Position numbers and translations under genes: made by a program. 64,000 nt of DNA from Annona cherimola (Eukaryota > Streptophyta > Magnoliopsida > Magnoliales > Annonaceae). The stretch covers positions 92,179,137 through 92,243,136 of the forward strand of contig CM059972.1 of assembly GCA_030490835.1 (NCBI GenBank), read 5' to 3'. Shown here one piece after another: positions 1 to 13,800 of this stretch. Position 1 is the stretch's first letter; each line of letters opens with the position of its first letter. The notes below the pieces were generated by a model. The model made no database searches. It was not told where the DNA came from and worked only from the letters and a program-made list of their open reading frames with translations.

Positions 1-1875
1 TCTGTACCTTTCTGTTACTGATGGTTGTACCATCCTTCCTGTTTTTGCAGCTCGCGTCTTCTTTTCAGAAGCTCCATTCCTTCCACTATGATCGTCTCGT
101 GTATTGATTTTCTGGTTGTGACTTTTCTGGTTTCCCTTATTCAACATATTTTGATTCAGAGTAGCCAAATCTTCCTTTTTAATGTCACGGTTTTCCAAAA
201 AGTCATCCCCTACAGTCATATCCTTTTGGCTAAATCGTTCCTGTGAACAGAAAAGATGTTGAGCAATCATTCATGTAGTAAAGAAGTTCAGCGTAAGGAA
301 GTCAATAAACACAACCTTTGCATCAAGAAAAAAGGTCTTGAGTCCCTCCAGTGATTTGTTGAAGTTCTCATACTGTTTGATGGATTTCCTTAACCACTTT
401 GAAATGAATGCTATATTTCGCTCCTCTTTATACCGCTCATCTGCAAGGAAAATCAGATAAATTGGACTCCCGATTGATTAGAAACATGTGGAGCAGAAAG
501 CAGGAGCATTCGTTCTCCAATTCCTCTCCCTCTATAATCTTTTGCTCATAGAGGTCAATGTAACTAGCAGGAACGTAAAAGAAATTAGAAGACAATACCA
601 TTGTCCGCAAAGATATGGTGCACTATATAATGTATAATGTGTAGTTTCCACAGAGAGCAATCAAAATGTGCATTTGAATGGAGACCCATATGGTTTAGCT
701 AAAGCTGCTGGAGTTAAGTTTATCACACATGCGAAACTTGCCTATAGATATGAAATTGGAAGAGGCCAGCTGCATGTACCAAGACTATTGAGGGTCGTGA
801 TAAAATCAATGGGATATGTATCACGCACTTTTCCGATGGGCACAAAATGATCAATCACTCTTCCGACACTTGCAATATTATAAAGAAACTTATTGAGGGT
901 GGAGGATAATCTGGCAGCACTTAGTTGGCAAAATGCCAACTTAAGGGCATTTGCCCATGTACTGTGGCCTTGCAGGTATTAGCATGATACACCTTCCAAA
1001 TTTCACAATGTTTCAAAATGCATAGATAGAAAAAGGATCTAATTTGCAGGAAAAAATTGCAAATTAAACCCTCTAAGTTTCATATTTTTGCATTTGAAAC
1101 ACTGATCATTAATCTCTTTAGGCTTTGTCAGTTAATAAGATCTTTTCTTGCAACATACTAAAATTTAGATGGTCAACACAAGCACAAATTTGCAATTATG
1201 CAAAATCATCAGATTCTGACAATTTAACCAGCAATCGAACATTTCTTGTAGCTATGTGAATATTTGGAATGACTTTAGGTTTCAAACAATGATTAGATCT
1301 TCTATAGGAGATCTACAAAAGTTCATGAAGAGATCGAAAGGAAGAAGGTATCATGAATCTATTGCCTTCTTAAACTCAAAGATTGCATCACAGATGATTG
1401 AAACAATGTTTTCTGCATTTTCTCACTTTGATCTCTTATCCATACACCATAGGAATAAATGTAAATGAAAACCAGAAGATACAGCATTACCTTTTGCCAA
1501 AAATTTTAAGTGAATATGTGCACACATATATTTATTTGTATTTTTAAAGCGTGCCCACTAGACATTGTGTCTTCCAACTGTAACTTGCCATATTTATGCA
1601 TCCAAGGTTAAGACGCATGTATGCACATGAAAGCTTATCTCAAAGACGCTTCTACCTAGAAGAATATTATACTAGTTTTCAAACATGCTTTAAGTATTTG
1701 TAGACATTCAAGGCAGAGGGTAAGCAGTTTGGTTGTGTTACCAAAGGCCCCACAACTAACAATATTTTGATTATTTTATTATTGAGACACAACTGATTTT
1801 TCACAAAATGAGATAGGCAAGTCATACCTATTAAAATGATTGCCCCATAGTCAAATCGATGCCGTATGCACCTGC
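1..1875 (-). CDS. FANCJ: FANCJ exons 22-24: motif VI and C-terminal extension (incomplete)
   Basis: Exon 22 (1828-1875) completes motif VI, GRCIRHRFDYGA (arginine finger region, residues 729-740). Exon 23 (316-440) encodes DERYKEERNIAFISKWLRKS onward, the end of helicase domain 2. Exon 24 (1-240) encodes a charged, Lys/Asn-rich C-terminal extension beginning ERFSQKDM and remains open to base 1. An AG/GTACAG sequence at bases 9-3 could be a donor, so exon 24 may end at base 8. Intron 23 is 75 bp. Intron 22 (441-1827) shows no recognisable feature. Confidence 0.88.
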
Positions 1876-4800
1876 CTACGAGAAAGAGAGAAGCACCAAT
1901 ATATTCTTGTAAATAATGGAAGCAGGTAATAGATTAGGTGCAAAAATAACTGAACAGGAGCCAAGGGATGAATTAATGGCATTCACCATCAAAATAGAGG
2001 AGAATAATCATATATATGACAACAAAGTAAGATATCATGTTGGGAGATCATGGTTCAATATACAAAAATGGCTCTGGAGGTACAACAAAATTGATACAAG
2101 AATATAGACATCTGGAACCCTTTGACAGCTGATCTTAATATCATTAAGGGTGTGTTTGGTTGGGAGTAAAACTTTTTGATGAAAAGTTTTTGGTATAAAA
2201 GTTGTCAAATTGATAGAAAATGATGTAATATGATAGAGGTAACAATGAGATATAAAGAGAACAAGGTTAAAATAGATAGGTTAGTTGTATGGGTAATTAT
2301 GTGGAAATGATTGAAAAGTAAAGTAAATGTGAAAAAATAATTAAAAATAGGGTAATTATTGAATGAAAAGTTTTTGTTGACATTTTTTGTGCCCAACCAA
2401 ACACACCCTAAGTCTTTAAAATTTTCCCTCGATCTAGATAACTTATCATCATCATCATAAGTCATTTCCTACCTAAGTGGAGTTAGTTGCGTGGATTCTA
2501 CTACATCATTCCTAACAATCAGCAATTAAATTTTTAATAATCTTTAATATTTTCATATCTTGTTTAATTATTTTCATCCATTTTTTTTAAATCTTCCTCT
2601 CACACTCTTACCACCTTCTATTTGAATAAATTCAATTCTCCTAACGGGTGTCATTTCAAGCCTCTATATAACATAACAAAACCACCTTAACATGCTTTCC
2701 CTCATTTTATCACCGATTGGTTTCACTTTTAAGTTATCTCAAGTTGTTCCATTTCTACTTCTATCTTTTCTTGTTTACCACTCATCCACTTTAACATTTT
2801 TATTTCTACTACACTCATTTTATTTGTATATTGTTGTTTAACTGCCGAACATTCTACCTCATAAAACATAGCTTATCTAATCACAATCTTCTAATATTTT
2901 CTTTTTAATTTAAATGGAACTCGATGATCACATAAAATTCATTAAGCACTTTGTTATTTTTTCCATCCTATTTGGATTCTATTTATGACATCTTTCTCAA
3001 TGTCCCCATTCTCTTGAACTAATGATTCTAACTATCAAAAGTGACTAATTCTTAATACTACTTTATCTAAAAATCTTAATTGACTTCTCGTCTAGGTCCT
3101 CTCTCTTTGCATTTCAAATATTCATTTTTTATGCAACTAATTCTAAAATCATTAGATTCTAAAGAATATTTCTACTTGTTTAATTTCATCTTACTCCTCT
3201 AATTTTATTTATTAGAACTATATTATCCGCAAATAACATGCGCCTGAGGTACTTCTTCTTATAAACATCTAATAAGTTTATCCATAACCAAAGTAAAAAG
3301 GTAAGAACTTAAGGCTAAGGCTAAGCCTTGATGCAAACCTATTGTAATTTGGAAAATATTTGTATCTCCACTAATGATCCTCACATTTATCATATTCCTA
3401 TCATACATAGCCCCTTCATATACATCTCTAACAACATCAATTAATCTGTTGTTAATTCCTTACTTTTTATCACTTGTCATATTAATTTTCTTGGGATCAT
3501 ATACTTTTTCTAAATCAATGTCTATGCTTCGCAAATAATTCCCTAAGTAAGAAAATGGTTTCGATAGTACATCTTCCTAACAGGAAACCAAATTGATTCC
3601 CGGATATAGTTGATACTCATCTTAGTCTTTGTTTAATCATTTTTTTCCCACAACTTCAAAGTATATGACACATGAGTTTTATTTCGCAATAACTGGCACA
3701 ATTTTGAATATCTTCCTTATTTTTATAGATTGGTAGTATAGTCTTTTTCTTCATTCATTTGACATTAACTTTGTTCCTATAATTTTATTGAAAAGGTTTG
3801 TTAGCCGAATTATACCTATATTGCTCATGCACTTACACACCTCGATTGTTATGTGATCTGGACGTAATGTTTCTCCTGTTCTCATTTTTTAAAGGACTTC
3901 TTTACTTCAAAGGTTTGAAATTTTTAGAAATAGCTAATATTTTTATCTCCTTATACGTTTAAACTTTCATCTAATGTTAGATGTTCTAGCGATGTTCCAT
4001 TTAACAAACTATAGAAATAAATTTTTCATCTTTAATTTAAGCGTTTTAATCCTTGCTTCTAATGCATCTAACATCCCCTAAATTTTTGCTTTGCTTTCTC
4101 TTAATTTGGCTAACTTAAATAATTTTTTCCTTGTCTAGTTTATAATATGTCATATAAATTATCATAGATTTTGCGTTTAGCTTCACTAATAATTTTTTTA
4201 GTAGATTTTTTCATTTATATTGTTGTAGATTTATATCATGTTTTTCTTGATTTGGCATTTTTAAAATTTTTTCTTTTGCATCTTCACTCCACCATCAAGT
4301 TTCCGTATGTAAGGATTTACTATTTTTATATATTCCTAAAATACTTTATCCAACTTTTTTAATGCATTTTGTCATTTCATTTCACAATTATTCAACTTCC
4401 GCTTCTTCTATGTCCTACTTTCCTTCTTCTATTATCCTTTCACTAAAAAAATTCTCTATTAGCACCTTTCGAATTCCACCACCTAATCTTTGGGAATATA
4501 TTATTTTTATGTTTTGTCATCTCCTTTTGTGTGTGTGTGTAGATATCAATTACTAACAATCTATGTTGCTTAGTTAAACTCTCCTCTAGGATGACCTTGT
4601 AATTATTACAAAGGGACTTAGCAAATGTTTATATAAGAAGAAATAAATTTGGTTAGAATTGCTTCTACTTTTAATAATTTTCAAATATACATATCTTTTT
4701 TGAGATAAGATATTTATTATAATCAAATTATATATCATAGCAAAATCTAAAATAGTATTCCTCATTTCAGGCATTATTCTGAAGCCGAAACTCCCATGAA

Positions 4801-7800
4801 TTCTCTCATATCCTGCATTCTCATGTCCCACATGTCCATTTAAATCTCCTCCTCTCACAGTTTTTTATAGTCAGGTATCTTTTGCATTAGCCTATCTATT
4901 TCATCCCAAAATTATTCCTTGATTATATCATCTAATCTTACCTGTGATGTATAAGCATTGATCATATTTATGATATCTTCACCAAATACAAGTTTTACTT
5001 GAATAATTATATCATTTAATTTATTACCATTTGCAACTTTACCTATAAATTTATTTTTAATGATTATCTCTACATCCTTTCTATTTTCATCCTTTCCTAA
5101 TATCATAATTTGAATCTATTGACACCTCTAGCATTTTTCTTTACCATTTAATCCCTTGAAAACAAGCTACAGTAATTCTTCATCTCATAGCGTCTGCTAT
5201 TACTTTATGTTTCCCTAAAAGATTCTCATCATTCCATAAGGCAAAAACGGACTTTGTATTTGGTACTGCCTTCTTCACCAAATAACATCCACGAAGGTAT
5301 GGAAATCTTTGCCTATTTTTCACCAAAACTGAATACTGTTGTAGCGTATTGCTTCTAAGAGGAAGCCCTAGTAACCCTTGCTTATTTCTCACCACACTCA
5401 AGCTTTGATGCAATACGCCACTTCTGGGAGGCCCAAGCTTTCAATTTGCAAGGTGTAATATAGGTGGACATTGAATTTTCCCTAGCTTATATTAGCTATT
5501 ACGTCCATTTCCTTTTGTGCTCAAGAACTCCACAAAAAACCTTGCACTATCTTCCATAACCGATTTCTAAAGTAAGCATAACATTCAATTATCCAGCAAC
5601 TCTTGATATCGTTTTACAACAAGCTTAATCCGTGCGATCTCTATAGCCATTTGAGCCTTCATAAACTATCGGTGTTATATTTGTTATAATTTCCTAACAC
5701 CATATGACAATTTCATAAAACATTTGCAAGGTGAAATCTTCGCCAACCAATCTAGGTCGTTATGCCCAATCCATTTTTCCTCAAGCATTTCCGGGCCTGT
5801 TTGGACAAGACGAACGACAGACAGGGCATGTTTCATAATACAAAAAACCTTTCAAACTAAAGCTTTTCATCCTTCATGATTACCCTTTTTAAATTATTTT
5901 TTCACATTTTCCTATAAAACTTTTCAATCATTTCTATACAACTATACATACAATTAACTTATCTATTTTAACTCTATTATCTTTACTCATCATCATTACC
6001 CCTATCATATCCTATCATTTACTTTCATTTCAAAAAATTTTACACTAAAAACTTTTCTTCCAAAAGTTTTATCACTTCCCAAACACACCCATAATTTAAA
6101 ACAATGAGAAGTAATGACATCAAGAGATGAAAGTGATGCTAGCAAAGGATAAAAGGATAACTTTTTCCATGCAAAAGATATCAATAATGATAGAAAAGTA
6201 GATTTTTAAGATTGTGTTTGATAATCTGGAAATAAATTATGAAAGGTTATTTTGGGGAAAAGTTTGAAAAAGGTAGGAGAGGTATGTGATAAGATAAAGA
6301 TAATAATTAGAAGTAAAGGGCAGTGTGGAAGAATGAGTAATGATGATTAGAATGTAGAATAGTTGTGTAGAAAAATATATAGAAATACTTGATAAGTAGG
6401 GTAGTACTAAAAACTGTGGAAAAATTTTGTGAATTTTTTCTTTACTAAACACACCCTAACAATTTAAAAAAAAACGTAAGGTTGGCCATCAATATCATCA
6501 CCATTATTATCGTAATGAGAAGATGCTTCACACCATGTGATGTTTAATAGTCAATTACATGAATCCGCAAGAAATTCTTGCACTTTGATACCCTTTCAAA
6601 TAACCATAATTCATATTACTCTCCTATTACATTCTACTTGAATAAACTCACCCTTAAACAGTGCTAGTCTCTACCATGCATGGCCAAGCTAATTCTATTT
6701 TCCTTCATTTTTATTATCTAGTGATTCCACAGTGACATTATTTCAAAAGCAAGGTAAGGCTGCGTACTATAGACCCAATGTGGTCCGACCCTTCCCCGGA
6801 CCCCGCGCATAGCGGGAGCTTGATGCACCGGGCTGCCCTTTTTTTTTACTTAATTTATAATTTTATTATTTCATATCTTACTGATTCTTTTTCAAAATCC
6901 TCATTCAGCAACATTCTCATAGATTGTGTATTTGTTATCTTTAAAATTATTAACATCATTTCATCTGCCCGTTCAAAATCGATTTTGAAGATCCTTATGA
7001 TTTTAGTTCAATTGATTCTAAAATCATTAAAAATCCTAAAGCACAGTTATCTTATCTTAGTCTGCCAAAATTATAACCTACAGAACACAACACAGCATAT
7101 GTTTGCATATCCACCTATAAAGTTTGGGTCAGTTTATCAATGACTGTGTTAAAAACTATAGACCCAATGTCTGACCTTGATTTAAAGATCCAAAATTTGG
7201 GGACTTGTCTGTTAACTCATGTCCCTACATGTGTTATTCCTTCTATACACATGTCGTATCATAAATGTATTTATTTGTAAATCTTTTCTTTTCCGACAAC
7301 CACTTTTGATATAATGTTGCTTCTCTTTCAAATTTTTCTAAGGGGTTGTTTGGCTACTCAAATTTGTTTTTCGGATTTGAAATTTGTTGAATTTTCCCCT
7401 CCCAAAGGCCAAAACAACCCAACTTCCCACATCTCAATACATGACAGCCTTATTTTTCTTCACTATTACCTTTTTTTCATATCCCAATTTATGACATGTT
7501 GTATTCCTACCACAACAACTCTACTTTTCCAATCTCCAATTCTATTCCAATCAAACTGCCCCTAAAGGAATTTGAATATCAAAATTTTTTATCTCAACCA
7601 GTAACTTAAAACCTAGTTATGTGGTAACAGCATAGACAGGTATGCTAAATCCGTTGGAAGCACACACATATCAAACATCTATTATATTGTGGAACAGAAT
7701 AAGAGAAACAATCAACATACCTGCAGCCTGATTTAGGGCACGGAATGCTTGATGGCAGTACCACTCACTCCCACTGAGAAGATTTTTGGATGATCTATAT

Positions 7801-10800
7801 GCATCATTATATTTCTTCTTCAGCACTACTTGAATGTCATTTCTGTTTATTATTAAATCAGCCAGTGAAGTCATATCAAGTACCAAAAGGTTAAGTCACT
7901 TTTCGTAAACACCATAGAGATAACTTACTTGTTTGGGAAAGGAATGCCAACAATTACCTAAACTGGTCAAGGAAAACACTTGATGCATAAAAAGTAACAA
8001 AATGAAAAATGGCAGGGTAGTCTAGCTAGATGCCTCATGTATTAGCTTGCATTTCCAATCTAGCCATTACTCAATGGAAACCTCCAAGACTTAAAATTAC
8101 AAAATGTTAAACTCGGCATAACATCCCCATATTTCAAAGTCCATTATACATTCAGCATGGAAAGAACATGAAATCAAAAGGACATAAGCATGCATTATCA
8201 TCAGAAAAATCAATTCAAATACGGTGTAAAGGATACAACCACACGTGCATTATTATCAGAAAAATCGATTCCTTCTGACGCCTGTAGCATTCAATAGAGA
8301 ATAAAATATTACCACTTGAGATTCTTCACAATCATTTGAAGAATGGAGTGCAGAAGAAGATAGATTCCTTATTCTCCTATAATTTATAGAATAGACAGCA
8401 GAACAATATTTCTGGCATACTCTTCAAAATAATATTAAGTATTTCAGCATACTAGGATTATTAGCATGATGTAAATTAATCATACAAGTGCTTTATTGGA
8501 TTAAAAAAAGTACCGCTGGTTAATTGTATTCTGAAACACAAAGGATGTGTTAGGCAAATAGTAAAAGATGTCAAGCTAAAACTTTTCAATTTAAAACTTT
8601 TTGCTCTCCATAATTACTTTATTTTTTAAATCATTTCTTCACATCATCCAATACAACTACCCTACTTTTCAATCATTTTTACACTACCCGTACAACTAAC
8701 CTATGTATTTTAACTTTGTTCTCTTTACTCCTCATCATTACCCCTACCATATCACATTATTTTCTTTAAATTTAACAACTTTTATATCAAAAACTTTTCA
8801 TTCAAAACTCTTACAACTTCCCAAACACACCAAAAAAAAAAAATTTCCACAAGTGACATTCTCTATCAAGCAATAAAAAACTTCAATAAAAGAGAAACAA
8901 ATCCACTACATGTTTTACATCAAGTAGCACATAGAGTAACTCCCGATATAGCCGTAAAAGTCATATGTGTTTGTGGATTGACTTATGAAGTTCCCATTGA
9001 AACAGGGCCTAGAAGAGTATTTGTCATCCGTTGGTCATTAGGGGCAATCCAAAAACGTCCTGGTCAAAATATGCTTTCAAATTAAGTTCAAAATAGTGGA
9101 TGCTACCATAGGGAGTGGTGGTGTCAGATGCAAAAGGAAGAGATTCATAGAACAGCAAGGCAAATAGAACATGTGCACGTTTTCATTAATCCATGAAGAG
9201 GATCTATACAGACACAGATTCGTAGACCCATACATATCAATCAAAAAAGAAGCAAATAGAAAAGGAAAGAATGAGAATGGATCAACAACTTTCCAGAAAT
9301 GAATGAAAGAAAAAGGAAGATGAAACAAAAATCATGAATAAACTAAGCCAAAACTAGGAGTTTTCACTTTGGGTTTTGAAAGAACACATTTAATACAATA
9401 CTAGAATGTAAGATCCAGGACAGCGCATCTATAATTTGAAGGCAAAATTACTCATATACGCTGAACTAACAGGAAGAATTAGTTTGTTAATGCTATTTAT
9501 AAAAATAATGCCATCTACAGAGTCAACAAAAATAGGCACCTTTCCTCGGCAAACTGCAAGAAAAGCAGCCCCCTCAGCTGAATGTTGCGGCGACACACCA
9601 GCTTTTGAGTTATTGGAGTTCCGTTTACGTATCCTTTTTATTTTCCAAGGACCACAGTCTTGACCCACACCTTTAGTAGCACCACGAATTGAATCATAGT
9701 AGCCCTTCAAAACAGGCTCAAAGTCTTCCTGGTTTCCTCTTGGCTCTAGATGATAGGCAAGCAATCAGAATTCTCCTAGTCAGAAAATTTTAAGAAATTT
9801 GAAGGTACACAAAAATAGAAAATATAAATTGATAGAACAACCCAGCTGCTTTAAGTACTGCAAATCAGTGAGATACAGTACCAAAATTGCCTTATTTCTA
9901 GCTTCCATTTTGCTTGAGCAAGAAGACCGGTTAAATTTGTATCTTTTTTTATTTTGAGTTAAATTTATATTTAAAATATAAAAAAAAAAAAACCAAAACA
10001 AAACACCCTTCTGGTAGATTGCAAGGTGACATGGTAAAGAGAGTAAATTAAAGCATATCTAAAAACTCTCTTCCTTCACATTTCTTCCATTGCCATTCCT
10101 GTGTTAACTGCATATTCAAATATTACTGACGATTGTATATATGTGCCTTCGCTTAATGTAAAGGTATGCAAATGCTTGTACAAAACACAACAGCCATGTA
10201 AGAATAAAAACTTACCAACAAAAAGGGTCTTTTCTGCATTTAATCTGGACCATTGACCTGTCAGAACCCAACGAGCTTGGAGCTTTTCCAGCAATTTGTA
10301 ACTTGGAAAGAAAACAAGAGCGCCACCTGGAACAATCTTGCAAATCTCCTCTAAGGCAGCCCCAAGAGAATCCTTAACAATTGATTTGAATTAATGGTCA
10401 GAATAAACAAAGAGTATATTCTAAGGAATTAGAATGTAGTTTCAAGGTGCCGCACCTGAAAGGCAAACCCATCAGCTGTTTTGTAGCTGGCATTCAATTG
10501 ACAATTCCCAGGACCAGTTGAGATCACTGCAGCCCAAAGCTGCAATCGTTGGTGTCTAGAGTTACTTAATGAGACAATGACAGCAATCAGAAAGTCATGA
10601 AACCAAAATAAAATGAAAGATAATGTTATAGAAAATATAATCAGACCTGTGAGTCAACATCTATTACATGAGGAGCTTCCATGCATGCTTCAAACTGAAC
10701 TCCAAGTTCAGAAGCAAAAGAACTCATGGGCGAGAGAGTCCTAAAACCACAAAACACTAAATTAAGTAAAAACAGAGAAATATAACACTGCACTGTCTAG

Positions 10801-13800
10801 TACTGAAGTAAATTCAATGTAAACATAGGTAACAGTGACATTTTTTGTAATTAATATGGCATGAAAATTAAACAGAGAAATAACTCCAAGTGACAAAGAA
10901 ATGCAAGATTCACATTCCAGACGGATAATTGAAGGTAGTATTGCTCACAAGAAATATATTCAGGCCGGAGATTACCAAGCACCAATGACATCATTGTTTT
11001 CATTAGCATTTTAACTGCATTTCAAACAAGAATGAACCACTTTCATTGAATTTAATCATCCTGATATTGTCAAGAAGCCATGCAAATTGGAATCGGATTG
11101 ACTTGAAACAATTTTTATTAGGGTTAAGATCAAGATAGTTTGGGTTGAATCTGAATTGATTTTGGAATAAATTTGGGCTAAGGACGAGCCAACTGATCTG
11201 AATTTGTGCAGTGATAGCAATAATATTCAAACAGGCAAAAGCAAGTCTTTATCTGAACAATTACATTACTTTGTGAAAGTCAGCCACTAAAACTCAAATT
11301 CGTATTACAAGATTCTTTTAAGGCCAACTAAATACTCGTGAATGTGTCAGGGAAGGAAAACCAAGTGACAATGCCTTCACATTCTTGTTGTTCAGGCATG
11401 CTTCTATGAAACCCATCTTCTATGAAACCCCTTCGATTTTTAACATTTAGATGGTTAATGCAAAATCCACCCCATCTACTATATTTAGCATCATTACTAT
11501 TATCATGGAAACCCTTTCGTTTATCTAGTATCACTATATATGGGCTCTCTTTACAAACGTGCAAAATCAATGTAATAAAATAATTTAATACTGAATATTA
11601 ATTTTTTAGTATTTTCAGACAAAAAATAATACTGTCAATATCTAAACCATCTAAAATATCATTACTAAGTAGATAAATGATTTTATAAAATATTATTACA
11701 ATCTAACATATATGGGAATGGATCTAAGCATTTTTTAAAAAAAATTTACACATGAATGTACCTATTTTTGAATAAACGTGCCTCTAAACATATTAGATTT
11801 CAATGAAATTTGGTCTCTTAATTAAACAAATTATGTTAAAAATAATGAATAGATTGGATTTTGCATCAGTCATCAAGATTTCAAAAATGGAGGGGGTTAC
11901 ATGAAATTACTTCTATCTAACTCAGTTACATAAAAGCGTGACATTGACAAGTGTGCCCCTTGTTGTCAATGTCATAATTTATGAAGATTACTTAAAGAGT
12001 TGTTAACTATGCGTCTATCAATTCCTAAAACAATTCAAGATTTATAAACAATTCGTCTTCAAAAAATAAGTTAAATTACCAAGCCAAATATTATCCCTTT
12101 TTCTTAGGATTGCATAAAGATTTACAAACACGATTAAGATTTGGATTATATTGAAGTTTTCAACCAGGATTAAGGTTTGGATTGGACTGTAACCAGAGAG
12201 GAGTATCACTGAGATGCCTTGATCTAATGCAACCTGTACTGAAGGTCCACAGAGATTCACTCCTAGTTTTTCCATAAGATTTGGAAAACAATTGACCTGG
12301 CTAGTACAGAAGCAAAAGATCTTGGGTGAGTGCTTAGCTATATAATGAAAAAGTGTTAAGCACCCACTGAATCCCAAAACTGGGTCTTAATGCTAGGTTT
12401 TTTCATTATAATTTGCCCACATTTTTAGTCTCTCTGATGTTTAGTATGATTAACATTTCATTTCTTAGCTACTTGTAGAAAATATCATAGTGTTCAAGGT
12501 GTTTGTTAAAATGCCCAAAACAAAAAATCTACCACTGACTTAAGCAACCAGATCCTTTCAACCAGATTATAGATCAAAGACCTAGCACTGAGACTGAGAC
12601 CTAATTTTGACATACAATGGATGCCTAATACCTTTACATTGCATAATTAAGCACTTGCGAAAGTTTTCTTTTCTTGTAGATCAGTCCAATTAGACTATTT
12701 TTCCAGTTTTGTAGTAATCCTAGTGGCGACTCCCAATAGATCTCTGTTATGCAACCATTTGCAGCCTTAGTCCCAGCCATTTTGGGATCAACTATGTGAG
12801 ATATTTCTCGTTCTCCCATTGTGTACTTATCCTCACTCAGACCATCCATCCTTAGGTCTTATTATCTGCACCCACATCCTTTTCAAAAACCCAAGTTACA
12901 TCCCCTAATCTCAGTCATTTTAAGATCAACTAAGATTGTAGGTCTTTAGGTCCAACCATCAACATGCACATCATTTTGAACCCTTCTAGCTCTTTGGATA
13001 CTTCCAACTAAAAATGTCATTTCCAAGCAAGAGAACTTAATCTTCACTGCACATTTCATGTAAGAAACTAATAATGTCTTCCAAACATCTTACTAGCTAT
13101 TCAGGATACTCATGAGTTATTTTCTTATAGGCGTCTACATCTAATTCTATTCTTAACTTATTACCATCCATCATGGAAGAATAATACTTCAACTGTTCCT
13201 TGCAGGCCTAACATCATAGCAATAAGCCATGGCTGGTCTAAAATTTCCCCCAATAGGAGTTTTGGCTATAAACAGTGAAGATCAATGAAGGATGTGCCAA
13301 ATTGATAGCTGGGATCATCAAATCAATATCACTAGTTTTCCTCCTTTGCCAATCCCCACCAGAAACAGGAAGAGACCAATTCATTGTAAACTTCCAAAGA
13401 AATCTACAGCTACGAGTGGTGCCATAACCTCATATTTGGACACAAGCTATGAGCTACAATGCTCAGTCATGGAATTCAAATGACCTATCTCAGACTTAAT
13501 CCATATAATATTAGCCTTTGCATCAATTGACTATTAAGTCATAGAATGCCAAATTGAAGTCAGACTTTGCAGTGTTAAGGCAGACAATAACATATATAAT
13601 GACAATCAGACTGCAGTGATGAGGCCAGCAATAGTCAGTGTTAAAGCAGACAGAAGCCATAAAGCAGAACAGTTGAACTCGGCAAAGGTGGCATAGATAA
13701 GCAATACACAGACTGTGGCATTAAGGCAGAGTGGCACTGTGGCAGACAATAATCACATATCAAAACTAAGTCACATGCTTGGCTTTATCCTGTAAACTCC

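Larger units (their letters stand above)
1876..7720 (-). other. FANCJ intron 21 (5.8 kb), transposon-filled
   Basis: The intron lies between exons 21 and 22. It contains a Tourist-like MITE (2148-2408), a degenerate RTE LINE (about 2445-5413), two more MITEs (about 5823-6090 and 6210-6456), an Au SINE end (6752-6848) and a separate small TIR element (7342-7562). The pieces between them are AT-rich with no further feature seen. Confidence 0.85.

Noticed and set aside
2205..2465. 86-codon minus-strand open frame
   Set aside because: It runs from the LINE tail into a MITE and has no protein similarity.
4171..4556. Two hydrophobic plus-strand open frames
   Set aside because: They are antisense to the decayed RTE LINE; the hydrophobicity follows from T-rich sequence.
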